Counted from the first letter of the stretch, positions 14,763-23,935 are shown. The stretch is DNA of 64,000 nt from Streptomyces sp. NBC_01451 (GCF_036227485.1 NZ_CP109479.1:8432001-8496000); one strand, 5' to 3'. The notes: generated from the letters alone by a model not told the origin. Translations and numbers: made by a program.

Positions 14763-16223
14763 TCAGACAGCTGCCTGGCCGGCCTGGACCTCGTCGAGGC
14801 GCTTGCTCTTGGGGATCAGGGAGACGAGCAGTGTGCCCACGGCGCAGCAGCCGACGACGAGCCAGAGCCCGTTGGTGAAGCCTTCGTCGAGGTAGAACTG
14901 GGTGCCCTGCATGATCGCCCCGTGCTGTGCCATCACGACGAAGGCCAGCTGGGACACGATGATCTGGGCGACGCCCTGACCGAGGGTCTGAGCCCCGTTG
15001 GCCAGCGCCTGTTCCTCGGGGGTGACCACCTCGATGATCATGATGGGCGCGATGGCCATGACCATGCCCGTGCCGGTCCCCGCGATGATGCCCATCCCCA
15101 CGATCTGGGGAGCGCTGTGGTGCAGCTGGGTGCCGATGCCGTAGCCGAGGACGGTGAGCGCGGAGCCGAAGCCCAGCAGGATCCGTGCGTCCATCCGGCG
15201 GGCGAGGAAGCCGGTGCCGACGGCCGCCACGATGATCATCGCGCTGATGGGGCTGGTGACGATGGCGTTGTGGGTACCGGACCAGCCCAGGCCTTCGGAG
15301 ACGTTGGGGATCTTCGGCATCAGTATCAGCATCTGGATCACGACGCCGACGGCGCTGAGCGAGCCGGCCGCGATGGATGTGGCCAGCAGGACGGTCCACA
15401 CCGAGCGACGCCGGGTCATGGCCGGCGGGAACAGGGGCTCGGCGACACGGCGTTCGACGAGGACGAAGGCGATCAGCGCGATCAGCGCCCCGGCGATCCA
15501 GGTCGCGAACCTGCCGCTGTCCCAGCCCCAGTGCGAGCCCTGGCCGACGGCGTAGACAAGTGCCGTGATCCCACCGCCGAGGAGGACGCCGCCGAGCCAG
15601 TCCATCCGGCCGCCCGCCGCGCGGATCGGGCTCTCGGGCACGAAGGCCGCCACCAGTGCGAAGCTCACCGCGGTGCTGATGGCCATGAACCACAGCACGC
15701 CGCGGAAGCCGTAGTCGTCCAGGAGCCAGCCGGACAGGAACGGCCCGCCGAAGGCGACGAGGCCCACACCGCCGGCGAGGATGCCGCTCGCGAGTCCGAC
15801 CCAGCGACGGGGGAAGACGTCGCGGGTGATCGCGTAGGCCAGCGGGGCGGTGGCCGCGTAGATGCCCGCGATGCCGCGGCCGATGAGCAGGGTGCGGTAG
15901 TCGGTGGCGAGGGCGGCGATCAGGTCACCGACGAAACCCAGCCCGGTGGCGACGAGCAGCACCTTCTTCTTGCCGAAGAGCGCCGCGGCCTTGACCGCGA
16001 AGGGCAGGAAGAAGGTCCCTGTCAGCAGGGTCATCAGGGTGAACCAGGCGATCTCGGTCGTCCTGAAGTGGATCGCGACCTCGGCCTGCGCGATGCCGGA
16101 CAGCGCGGCCATGAGGGCGACCAGCTGGACGGTCCACACGAGCGCGACGACGACGAGCACGTTGCGCCTGGTGGAAAGAGGTCTTTCGGCTTCCTGCGGG
16201 GCGGCGGTCTGTGTCTGGGTCAT
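14763..16223 (-). CDS. MFS transporter of the DHA2 (drug:H+ antiporter) type
   Basis: 486 residues. The start is the ATG complement of 16221-16223, with GGAAGG six bases upstream; an open frame to 16331 runs through the promoter. The protein has about 12-14 hydrophobic segments, beginning with NVLVVVALVWTVQLVALMA, and a loop 2-3 region GRGIAGIYAATAPLAYAI typical of DHA2 carriers. These exporters expel drugs or metabolites using the proton gradient. The position of an operator copy at 16314-16323, upstream of the gene, ties it to the catabolic regulon, so it may import the substrate or remove a toxic intermediate (inference). Confidence 0.88.
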   Translation of the reverse strand: MTQTQTAAPQEAERPLSTRRNVLVVVALVWTVQLVALMAALSGIAQAEVAIHFRTTEIAWFTLMTLLTGTFFLPFAVKAAALFGKKKVLLVATGLGFVGDLIAALATDYRTLLIGRGIAGIYAATAPLAYAITRDVFPRRWVGLASGILAGGVGLVAFGGPFLSGWLLDDYGFRGVLWFMAISTAVSFALVAAFVPESPIRAAGGRMDWLGGVLLGGGITALVYAVGQGSHWGWDSGRFATWIAGALIALIAFVLVERRVAEPLFPPAMTRRRSVWTVLLATSIAAGSLSAVGVVIQMLILMPKIPNVSEGLGWSGTHNAIVTSPISAMIIVAAVGTGFLARRMDARILLGFGSALTVLGYGIGTQLHHSAPQIVGMGIIAGTGTGMVMAIAPIMIIEVVTPEEQALANGAQTLGQGVAQIIVSQLAFVVMAQHGAIMQGTQFYLDEGFTNGLWLVVGCCAVGTLLVSLIPKSKRLDEVQAGQAAV

Positions 16224-16567
16224 GGGCGGCCTTCCAAGGGGTGAGCGGAGATGGGGAAGGGGGATGCGGCGCGTGCCCGTCTGCGACTCCGGTGCGCCTG
16301 CCGCGTAAAGTAGACCTAACGGTCGGTACAATCAATAAGCTGCGCGTAAAGCCGTCGCGCGACCGTTCCCAGTCCCGCTCAGCGGGACGTCGGCGGCTGA
16401 AAGCGCGGATGCGGCAGCACTCGTCCAAGGGCGCGGAGCCGCGTCGACGGGCGGCTCCGGCGCATGGGCGCGACCCGGACCACCGAAACCGGCCACCCGA
16501 GCCGGAACGAACCGTCAACCTGAGCCGGAACGATCCGCCAACCCGGCGGAGCGTTACGCTCGGCACC
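16224..16567. other. 344-bp divergent intergenic region
   Basis: Holds the MFS promoter with the operator at 16314-16323. The right half (16380-16560) is GC-rich, without a recognisable gene; the downstream CDS has no evident Shine-Dalgarno. Confidence 0.55.
16314..16323. promoter_or_regulatory. TetR-type operator, copy 6 (MFS promoter)
   Basis: ACCTAACGGT within TAGACCTAACGGTCGGTACA. On the minus strand it reads TGTACCGACCGTTAGGTC, closely matching the copy at 10489. It lies 91 bp upstream of the MFS start. Confidence 0.65.
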
Positions 16568-17296
16568 GTGCTCCGCATCTACGACGCCCGATCCGACGAG
16601 TCCGTAGTCGCCGCCCCGGCCCGCCGTGCCCTGACCCGTGTCGAGGCGCATGCGCCCGGCTCCGGCACCACCGACCTCCGTGTCCTCCTGGTCGCCGATG
16701 TCCTCGCCCGCGCCCTGGAGATCGGCGGCACCCCCGTGTGGGCCGTACTGGCCGGTGGGGAACAGGTGGCCGAACTCCGGGCGGGCGCGACGGCTCTCGG
16801 TATCCGGCCCTTCGAGGACCGGCGTGATGTCGGACCGGAGTTCGCGGGGGCCCAGCTGATCCATGTGGTGCGCCGGGGTGACGAGGCAACGGGCGGCATC
16901 AGGATCGATGTCGCCCCGGCCGACTCCGGCGAGGCCGTGGGTGTTCCCGGAGACGTCGACCCCGCCACCCTCCGCCTCGCCCTGCTCGCCCGCCCCCGCT
17001 CCGAGCCCGTCCACCTGACCCCGGCCGCCCTGACCGACACGGGGAGCACGCTCGCGCACTGGCGCCGGTCGGTCGCCGTCTGGGCGGTGCAGCCGTCCCG
17101 TCCGGTGCCCGAGGGGGTACGGCAGGAACTGCGCGCCGCCTGGGAGGACGACCTGAACCTGCCCGCCGTACTGGACGTCCTGCGCCGCGTCGAGACCCTC
17201 GACGGGCTGCCGGACGGGGCCCGCTTCGAGACGTACGCCTACGCCGACCGGATCCTCGGCATCGAACTCACCCGCGAGATCGGGTCGTTGACGTGA
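16568..17296 (+). CDS. cysteinyl-tRNA synthetase-like protein lacking the catalytic core
   Basis: 242 residues from a GTG at 16568; no good ribosome site is visible, so the start is provisional. The N-terminus LRIYDARSDESV resembles the first strand of CysRS/MshC (LRLYDTxTRE), and the C-terminal half PATLRLALLARP, AWEDDLNLPAVLDVL and YADRILGIEL match the CysRS pattern ALRLALL, DDLNTPxAL and DKVLGLDL. The HIGH and KMSKS signatures and the zinc cysteines are absent, so aminoacylation is not possible. It may bind cysteine or adenylate, or be a regulatory relic. It overlaps the next gene by 4 bp (GTGA). Confidence 0.65.
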   Translation: MLRIYDARSDESVVAAPARRALTRVEAHAPGSGTTDLRVLLVADVLARALEIGGTPVWAVLAGGEQVAELRAGATALGIRPFEDRRDVGPEFAGAQLIHVVRRGDEATGGIRIDVAPADSGEAVGVPGDVDPATLRLALLARPRSEPVHLTPAALTDTGSTLAHWRRSVAVWAVQPSRPVPEGVRQELRAAWEDDLNLPAVLDVLRRVETLDGLPDGARFETYAYADRILGIELTREIGSLT

Positions 17297-17838
17297 CCGG
17301 CCGCCGACACGCGGGCCCGCTGCGCCGGCTCGTCGTCCTGCGGCACGCCAAGTCGGCCTGGCCTATGGGTGTCGACGACCACGACCGGCCCCTCGGCCCG
17401 CGGGGCCTGCGGGACGCTCCCGCCGCCGGACGAGCGCTCGCCGAAGCCGACTGCCTGCCCGACCTCGCCCTGTGTTCCCCCGCCGAACGCGCCCGCCTTA
17501 CCTGGGAGTTGGCGGCGGCCGAGTGGGGCACCCCGCCGCCGGTCCGGCACGATCCGCGGCTGTACGGGGCCGACGTACCGGAGTTGCTGGCCGTCGTACG
17601 CGAAGTCCCGCCCGCCGTCGGGACGTTGCTGCTGGTCGGGCACAACCCCGGCCTGGAGGAACTGGTACTGGAGCTGGCCGGGGACGCGCTCGACGGCACG
17701 CTGGACACCGTACGGACGAAGTTCCCGACCTCCGCGATCGCCGTCCTGGCCTGGCACGGCGAGGGCTGGCAGGACCTCGCGCCCGGCGCGGCCCTGCTCA
17801 CGGACATGATCGTGCCGCGCGGGACGAAGACCCGCTGA
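17293..17838 (+). CDS. SixA-type histidine phosphatase
   Basis: 181 residues, GTG start overlapping the previous stop. The RHG catalytic motif appears as VLRHAKSAWP (His about residue 18), the second catalytic His in LLVGHNPGLEEL, and the branch-specific DHDRPLGPRGLRDA region follows the first motif, as in SixA phosphohistidine phosphatases. Such enzymes remove phosphate from histidine phosphotransfer domains; the target here is unknown. Translational coupling with the CysRS-like gene implies coexpression. Confidence 0.9.
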   Translation: MTGRRHAGPLRRLVVLRHAKSAWPMGVDDHDRPLGPRGLRDAPAAGRALAEADCLPDLALCSPAERARLTWELAAAEWGTPPPVRHDPRLYGADVPELLAVVREVPPAVGTLLLVGHNPGLEELVLELAGDALDGTLDTVRTKFPTSAIAVLAWHGEGWQDLAPGAALLTDMIVPRGTKTR

Positions 17839-17907
17839 CCAGGTCGTATCCAGCACGGCGGCACCCGCGCCTCCGGCCGGGCGGCCGGCTGCGCATAGGG
17901 TGGCCGG

Positions 17908-18546
17908 ATGCCGGACGAGTACCGCACAGTGACCCACGCGGGTGTGCACGAGACCGAGGTCAACCGCTCCCGCTTCCTGTGCGCCCTCGCCCCCGCGGCC
18001 ACCGAGCAGGAGGCCCAGGAGTTCGTCGCCGCCGTCCGCAGGGAGCACGCCGACGCCACCCACAACTGCTTCGCGTACGTCATCGGCGCCGACGCCTCGG
18101 TCCAGCGGGCGAGCGACGACGGTGAACCGGGCGGCACCGCCGGCGTCCCGATGCTCCAGATGCTGCTGCGCCGCGACATGCGGTATGTCGTCGCCGTCGT
18201 CACCCGCTACTACGGCGGCGTCAAACTGGGCGCGGGCGGTCTCATCCGGGCGTACGGGGGAGCGGTCGGCGAAGCCCTCGACGTGCTCGGCACCCGCACC
18301 CGCCGCCGCTTCCGGCTGGCCACGGTGACCGTCGACCACCAGCGGGCCGGAAAGATCCAGAACGACCTGCGGTCCACCGGACGCGAGGTGCGTGACGTGC
18401 GGTACGGGGAGGCCGTCACGATCGAGATCGGGCTGCCGGACGCCGATGTGGACGCCTTCCGGACCTGGCTGGCGGACGCCACAGCGGGGACCGCCGGGTT
18501 CACGCTCGGGGGAGAGGCGTACGGAGAGGTGCACGGGGACGCATGA
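17908..18546 (+). CDS. YigZ/IMPACT family protein (UPF0029)
   Basis: 212 residues. The family signature RDMRYVVAVVTRYYGGVKLG followed by AGGLIRAYGGAVGEAL is complete, and the N-terminal block NRSRFLCAL with DATHNCFAYVIG is typical. The family has an N-terminal IMPACT domain (ribosomal-S5-like fold) and a C-terminal DUF1949 domain; bacterial members are implicated in translation-related regulation but the molecular activity is not settled. It lies 69 bp after the SixA gene in the same orientation. Confidence 0.93.
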   Translation: MPDEYRTVTHAGVHETEVNRSRFLCALAPAATEQEAQEFVAAVRREHADATHNCFAYVIGADASVQRASDDGEPGGTAGVPMLQMLLRRDMRYVVAVVTRYYGGVKLGAGGLIRAYGGAVGEALDVLGTRTRRRFRLATVTVDHQRAGKIQNDLRSTGREVRDVRYGEAVTIEIGLPDADVDAFRTWLADATAGTAGFTLGGEAYGEVHGDA

Positions 18547-18634
18547 GCGCCGCGAGGCCCTCCGGGGCCGCACATCGGGCCGATACGGGAGTAACCGCCC
18601 GTGATGTCAGACCCGGCTGTTAGTTTCGGGGATC

Positions 18635-19798
18635 ATGAGACTGCTGCACACGTCCGACTGGCATCTCGGCCGCTCCTTCCACCGGGTGAACATGCTCGGG
18701 GCGCAGGCCGGGTTCATCGGCCATCTCGTCTCCGTCGCGCGCGAGCGCGAGGTCGACGCGGTGGTCGTGTCGGGTGATGTGTACGACCGGGCGGTGCCCC
18801 CGCTGGCCGCCGTCGAGCTCTTCGACGACGCCCTGCACCGGCTCGCCGGTCTCGGCGTGCCGACGGTGATGATCTCCGGCAACCACGACTCGGCCCGCCG
18901 CCTCGGCGTCGGCGCCGGGCTCATCGACCGCGCCGGCATCCATCTGCGCACCGACCCGTCGGCGGCCGGCACCCCCGTGATGCTCCGGGACGCCTTCGGC
19001 GACGTCGCCTTCTACGGACTGCCCTATCTTGAACCGGCACTGGTGAAGGACGAGTTCGGGGTGGAGAAGGCGGGCCACGAGTCCGTCCTCGCCGCCGCCA
19101 TGGACCGGGTCCGCGCCGACCTCGCCACGCGCGCGGAGGGCACCCGTTCCGTCGTCCTCGCCCATGCCTTCGTCACCGGCGGCGAGGCCAGCGACAGCGA
19201 GCGGGACATCACCGTCGGAGGCGTCGCCGCAGTGCCCTCCGGAGTGTTCGACGGCGTCGACTATGTGGCGCTGGGCCATCTGCACGGCTGTCAGACCATC
19301 ACCGGGCGCGTGCGCTACTCCGGCTCCCCGCTGCCGTACTCCTTCTCGGAGGCCGACCACCGCAAGAGCATGTGGCTGGTCGACCTGGCGGACGACGGCT
19401 CGGTCAGCGCGGAACGCGTCGACTGCCCGGTGCCGCGCGCGCTCGCCCGTATCCGTGGGGCGCTGGAGGAACTGCTCGCCGATCCGGACCTCGCCCGCCA
19501 CGAGGACGCGTGGGTCGAGGCCACACTGACCGACGCGGTGCGCCCCGCCGACCCCATGGCCCGGCTCATGGAACGGTTCCCGCACACCCTGAGCCTCACC
19601 TTCGATCCGGAGCGGCCACCCGGGGACCCGGACGTGACATACGCACGGCGCCTGGCCGGGCGCGGCGACCAGGAGATCGCGGAGGACTTCGTCCTGCACG
19701 TGCGGGGCGCGGGAGCCGACGACCACGAACGGGGCGTACTGCGGGACGTGTTCGACGCGGTCCGCGCGGACGAGACGGTACGGGAGGTGGCCCGGTGA
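18635..19798 (+). CDS. sbcD: exonuclease subunit SbcD
   Basis: 387 residues. Mre11-like metallophosphoesterase: motif I LLHTSDWHLGR at residues 3-13, motif II VVVSGDVYDRAVPP, motif III MISGNHDSARR, then VLAHAFV and ALGHLHGCQ supply the remaining metal ligands. A C-terminal DNA-capping domain follows to residue 387. With SbcC it forms a complex that opens hairpins and processes DNA ends. The sbcC gene starts 38 bp downstream and the two are normally cotranscribed. Confidence 0.96.
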   Translation: MRLLHTSDWHLGRSFHRVNMLGAQAGFIGHLVSVAREREVDAVVVSGDVYDRAVPPLAAVELFDDALHRLAGLGVPTVMISGNHDSARRLGVGAGLIDRAGIHLRTDPSAAGTPVMLRDAFGDVAFYGLPYLEPALVKDEFGVEKAGHESVLAAAMDRVRADLATRAEGTRSVVLAHAFVTGGEASDSERDITVGGVAAVPSGVFDGVDYVALGHLHGCQTITGRVRYSGSPLPYSFSEADHRKSMWLVDLADDGSVSAERVDCPVPRALARIRGALEELLADPDLARHEDAWVEATLTDAVRPADPMARLMERFPHTLSLTFDPERPPGDPDVTYARRLAGRGDQEIAEDFVLHVRGAGADDHERGVLRDVFDAVRADETVREVAR

Positions 19799-19835
19799 GG
19801 CGCGCTCACGGGAGCACGGACACGGAGGGCGCCCG

Positions 19836-22820
19836 GTGAGGCTGCACCGGCTGGACATCACGGCCTTCGGGCCCTTCGGCGGCGCCCAGCAGGTCGACTT
19901 CGGCGAGCTGTCCGCCGCCGGGCTCTTCCTCCTGCACGGTCCGACGGGTGCGGGCAAGACCTCCGTCCTGGACGCCGTCTGCTACGCGCTGTACGGCTCG
20001 GTGCCCGGCGCCCGCCAGGGAGGTTCGCTGCGCAGCGACCATGCCGAGCCCGGCACCCGCACCGAGGTCACCCTCGAACTCACCGTCGCCGGACGCCGGT
20101 TGGAGCTCACCCGGCAGCCGCCCTGGGAACGCCCCAAGAAGCGCGGCGCGGGCACGACGCTGGACAAGGCCCAGAGCTGGCTGCGCGAGTACGACGCCTC
20201 CGCCGGGGTCTGGAAGGACCTCAGCCGATCCCACCAGGAGATCGGGGAGGAGGTCACCCAGCTGCTCGGGATGAGCCGCGAACAGTTCTGCCAGGTCGTG
20301 CTGCTGCCGCAGGGCGACTTCGCCCGTTTCCTGCGCGCCGACGCCGAGGCCCGCGGCAAGCTCCTCGGCCGCCTCTTCGACACCCACCGCTTCGCCGAGG
20401 TGGAGAAGCGCCTCGCGGATCGGCGGCGCGCCGCCGAGGCCGAAGTGCGCGACGGGGACACGGAGTTGCTGGCCGACGCCCACCGCATGCAACAGGCCGC
20501 CGGTGACGCCATGGAGCTGCCCGGTCTCACGCCCGGCGAACCGGGACTGGCCGAGGCCATCATGGGCGCCGCCGCCGTCGCCCGCTGCACCGCGCGGGAG
20601 CTGCTCACCATCGCCCACTGCGCCCGCTCCGCCGCCGAGTCCGCGCAGGTCGCGGCGGACGGCGCGCTGGCCGACGTACGTGAAACGGCGCGGCTGCAAC
20701 GCCGGTTCGCCGAGGCGCGGGAGCGCGCCGGGCGGCTGGAGGAGCGGGCTGACGCCCACCGGGAGGACCGGGCGCGGATGGAGCGGGCCCGCAAGGCCGA
20801 GGCGGTGGCACCCGCGCTGGAGCTGCGGGAGGCCGCCGGGACCGAGCACCGGCGCGCGGCCGACGCCGAGACACAGGCGCGTGCCCTGCTGCCGGACACC
20901 TTCGCGGACGCCGGAGCCGGTGGACTGGCCGCCGCCGCGCGCCGGGCCGCCGAGGAACTGGGCGGCCTCGAATCCGCCCGCCGCGCCGAACAGCGGCTGG
21001 CCCAACTCGTCGCCGAGCGCACCGGCCTGGACCGACAGGAGCGCGCCGACGAGGACGTCCTGCACGACGCGGAGAACTGGCTCGGCGACTGGGAGGCGAC
21101 AAAGGCGGGCCTCCAGACGCGTATCGAGTCGGCCCAGGAGGCCGCCACCAGGGCCGAACAGCTCGCCGTCCAGCGGGAACCCGCCCAGAACCGGCTCAGG
21201 GCGGCCCGCCAGCGCGACACCTTGGGCCGGGACACGGACGAGGCACAGACCCGCGTACTGGCCTCGCGCGAGCGTGCCACGGAGGCGAAGGCCCACTGGC
21301 TCGACCTCAAGGAACAGCGCCTGAACGGCATCGCCGCCGAGCTGGCCGCGAATCTCAGCGACGGTGAACCCTGCGCCGTCTGCGGGGCCACCGAACACCC
21401 GGCGCCCGCACGGAAGGTCGCCGGACACGTCGACCGCGAGGCGGAGGAACGCGCACTGGCCGCCTACCAGCGGGCCGACGAGCACCGCACCGAGGACGAA
21501 CGCCGACTGGGCCTCGTACGCGAGGCACTTGCGGCTGCCACCGCCGAGGCCGGGGACACACCCACCGATCAACTCGCCGCACAGGCCGACGAGTTGGAGC
21601 GGCGGTACGAGGAGGCCCGGCGGGGCGCCTCCGGGCTGCACTCCGCGCACGAGGAACTGCGCCGGGCCGAGCAGGAGCGCGAGCGCCGCAGTGCCGCCCA
21701 GCAGGAGGCGGCACTCAGGACGGCGTCCCGGGTCGCCCGCCGGGACACACTCGACGCTGAACGGGCCGCGCTGGAGGAGGAGTTGGCGCAGGCCCGGGGC
21801 GGCGCCGACAGTGTCGCCGCGCGAGCGGCCCAGCTGGAACGGCAGGCAGCGCTGCTCACCGGGACGGCCGAGGCGGCGCGCGCCGCCGAGGACACCGCCC
21901 AGCGGCTCAAGGACGCCGACGCCCGCCTGGCCGACGCCGCCTACCGAGCCGGGTTCGACACCCCGCGCGCGGCGGCGGACGCACTGCTGGACGACGCGGC
22001 CCACCGCGAACTCCAACGCCGCCTGGACGACTGGCAGTCCGAGGAGGCCGCCGTACGGGCCGCCCTCGCCGAACCCGACACCGTGGCCGCCGCACAGCTG
22101 CCGCCGGCCGACCTCGGGGGCGCGGAACAGACGGCCTCGGCCGCGGCCCGTCGGCTGCGGGAAGCCGCCTCCGCGCGCGACGCGGCCGCGAGTCGCTGCA
22201 CCGAACTCGACCGCCTGTCCGCCCGCTCGGCCACCGCCGTACGCCGCCTCGCGCCGCTGCGGGCCGCCCACGACCGGGTGGCCCGCCTCGCCACCCTCAC
22301 CGCGGGCACCTCGGCCGACAACGAACGCAGGATGCGGCTGGAGTCGTACGTCCTCGCGGCCCGCCTGGAACAGGTGGCCGCAGCCGCGACGGCACGGCTG
22401 CGCCGCATGTCGTCCGGGCGCTACACCCTCGTCCACTCCGACGACCGGGCCGGGCGGGGCCGTAGCGGCCTCGGACTGCATGTCGTCGACGCCTGGACCG
22501 GCCGGGAGCGGGACACGGCGACCCTGTCCGGCGGCGAGACGTTCTTCGCCTCGCTCGCCCTCGCCCTCGGCCTCGCGGACGTCGTCACGGACGAGGCCGG
22601 CGGGGTCCGCCTCGACACCCTCTTCATCGACGAGGGCTTCGGCAGCCTCGACGACCAGACACTGGACGAGGTCCTCGACGTCCTCGACTCGCTGCGCGAA
22701 CGCGACCGCAGCGTCGGCATCGTCAGCCATGTGCCCGACCTGCGGCGGCGGATCCACGCCCAGCTGGAGGTGGTGAAGGGGAGATCGGGGTCGGTGGTGC
22801 GGCAGCGGGGTGGCGGGTGA
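19836..22820 (+). CDS. sbcC: exonuclease subunit SbcC (SMC-like ATPase)
   Basis: 994 residues from a GTG at 19836. Walker A GPTGAGKTS at residues 35-43; long Ala/Glu/Arg-rich coiled coils on both sides of a zinc hook CAVCG (Cys513 and Cys516) in the middle; ABC signature LSGGETF and Walker B LDTLFIDEGFGSLDD near the C-terminus. This is the Rad50-like partner of SbcD. The protein is somewhat shorter than E. coli SbcC, mainly in the coils, as is usual in actinobacteria. A very long open frame exists antisense to it but is a composition artefact. Confidence 0.96.
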   Translation: MRLHRLDITAFGPFGGAQQVDFGELSAAGLFLLHGPTGAGKTSVLDAVCYALYGSVPGARQGGSLRSDHAEPGTRTEVTLELTVAGRRLELTRQPPWERPKKRGAGTTLDKAQSWLREYDASAGVWKDLSRSHQEIGEEVTQLLGMSREQFCQVVLLPQGDFARFLRADAEARGKLLGRLFDTHRFAEVEKRLADRRRAAEAEVRDGDTELLADAHRMQQAAGDAMELPGLTPGEPGLAEAIMGAAAVARCTARELLTIAHCARSAAESAQVAADGALADVRETARLQRRFAEARERAGRLEERADAHREDRARMERARKAEAVAPALELREAAGTEHRRAADAETQARALLPDTFADAGAGGLAAAARRAAEELGGLESARRAEQRLAQLVAERTGLDRQERADEDVLHDAENWLGDWEATKAGLQTRIESAQEAATRAEQLAVQREPAQNRLRAARQRDTLGRDTDEAQTRVLASRERATEAKAHWLDLKEQRLNGIAAELAANLSDGEPCAVCGATEHPAPARKVAGHVDREAEERALAAYQRADEHRTEDERRLGLVREALAAATAEAGDTPTDQLAAQADELERRYEEARRGASGLHSAHEELRRAEQERERRSAAQQEAALRTASRVARRDTLDAERAALEEELAQARGGADSVAARAAQLERQAALLTGTAEAARAAEDTAQRLKDADARLADAAYRAGFDTPRAAADALLDDAAHRELQRRLDDWQSEEAAVRAALAEPDTVAAAQLPPADLGGAEQTASAAARRLREAASARDAAASRCTELDRLSARSATAVRRLAPLRAAHDRVARLATLTAGTSADNERRMRLESYVLAARLEQVAAAATARLRRMSSGRYTLVHSDDRAGRGRSGLGLHVVDAWTGRERDTATLSGGETFFASLALALGLADVVTDEAGGVRLDTLFIDEGFGSLDDQTLDEVLDVLDSLRERDRSVGIVSHVPDLRRRIHAQLEVVKGRSGSVVRQRGGG

Positions 22821-22866
22821 GGACGCCCGGCTGGACCGGTCGGAGCGGTCGGGGACGCTCAGCCGC

Positions 22867-23313
22867 TCACTGGCCGACGGCGCGGCGGGGGAGCGGCGAG
22901 GAGTAGACGACACTCGTGGTCACCGAGCCCAGCGCGCCGATCTTCCCCGACACCTCCTCCAGATGCCGCATCGACCGTGCGACGACCTTGATGACGAAGC
23001 AGTCGTCGCCCGTCACGTGGTGCGTCTCCAGGATCTCGGGTGTCACGGCGACCAGGTCGTGGAACGGTTTGTAGTTGCCGTTCGGGTACCTGAGCCGGAC
23101 GAAGGCGAGGATCGGCAGGCCGAGCCGCTCCGGGTCGACGACCGCCGAGTACCCCTGGATGACACCGGCCTCCTCCAGCCGCCGCACCCGCTCGGTGACC
23201 GCGCTCGGGGACATCGCGACGGCGCGTGCCAGCTCGGCGAAAGTGGCGCGGCCGTCGCGCTGAAGGACATCGAGGATGCACCAGTCGGTGCTGTCCGGGG
23301 AAAACGTGCTCAT
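22867..23313 (-). CDS. Lrp/AsnC-family transcriptional regulator
   Basis: 148 residues from the ATG complement of 23311-23313; the frame extends 12 codons further but the family N-terminus (STDWCILDVLQRDGRATFAE) supports the inner start. HTH region LARAVAMSPSAVTERVRRLE at about 25-45, linker GYSAVVDPERLGLPI, and a C-terminal RAM/AsnC ligand-binding domain. The gene is divergent from a rhodanese gene with a shared 139-bp promoter region, an arrangement that suggests it controls that neighbour. Lrp proteins usually sense amino acids; the effector is unknown here. Confidence 0.92.
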   Translation of the reverse strand: MSTFSPDSTDWCILDVLQRDGRATFAELARAVAMSPSAVTERVRRLEEAGVIQGYSAVVDPERLGLPILAFVRLRYPNGNYKPFHDLVAVTPEILETHHVTGDDCFVIKVVARSMRHLEEVSGKIGALGSVTTSVVYSSPLPRRAVGQ

Positions 23314-23452
23314 ACCCGAGGAATAGCAGGGGAATCCCCGGCTGAACAAGCGGAAGCCCGTGGATCACACCTTCAGGTGAGTGAACGCCGGCCGTAGATT
23401 TCTGGCCACGGAGTCCCGGCCCGGGCCTCCACCAGGGAAAGGCAGGCAGCCC

Positions 23453-23935
23453 ATGAGCGTCAGCACGAGCGTCGTCAACCCCGTCCTGCGCGTCGCCCCG
23501 GCCTCCCCGGCCGAGGCCGCCGCCCACTTCGCCGCGAGCCTCGCCTTCCACGCCGACGTGTCCGACGTGGCAGCGGCCCTCGCAGCCGACGGCGACCCCG
23601 GGTTCGTGGTCGTCGACTCGCGCTCCACCGAGTCCTGGGACCAGGGCCACATCCCCGGCGCCCTCCACCTGCCGACGGCCCTGATCCCCGAACAGGCCGC
23701 CCGACTGCTCGACAGGTCCGTGCCGGTGGTGACGTACTGCTGGGGCCCCGGCTGCAACGGGGCGACCCGTGCCGCCCTCGCGCTCGCCCAACTCGGCTAC
23801 CAGGTCAAGGAGATGCTCGGCGGCTTCGAGTACTGGGCGCGCGAGGGCTTCGCGTTCGAGACGTGGGAGGGCCTTCGGCGCCGCGACACCGACGCGCTGA
23901 CGGCCCCGGTCGACGCGGCGGACTGCGGCTGCTGA
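23453..23935 (+). CDS. rhodanese-like sulfurtransferase
   Basis: 160 residues from the ATG at 23453, eleven bases after GGGAAAGG. A single rhodanese domain: VVVDSRSTESWDQGHIPGAL, then the active-site loop TYCWGPGCNGATRAAL with the catalytic Cys at about residue 98, and the C-terminal MLGGFEYWAREG. It ends in CGC, a Cys pair that could chelate a metal or take up sulfur. The divergent Lrp regulator implies control by amino acid or sulfur status; that is inference. Confidence 0.9.
   Translation: MSVSTSVVNPVLRVAPASPAEAAAHFAASLAFHADVSDVAAALAADGDPGFVVVDSRSTESWDQGHIPGALHLPTALIPEQAARLLDRSVPVVTYCWGPGCNGATRAALALAQLGYQVKEMLGGFEYWAREGFAFETWEGLRRRDTDALTAPVDAADCGC

Noticed and set aside
14454..16244. 596-residue plus-strand frame opposite the MFS gene
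   Set aside because: Hydrophilic shadow rich in Asp, Gly and His; the minus strand has transmembrane segments and a ribosome site.
19806..22913. Very long open frame antisense to sbcC
   Set aside because: High-GC antisense frames lacking stops are common; the sbcC strand has all family motifs and the antisense product is a Gly/Val/Leu-rich composition without domains.
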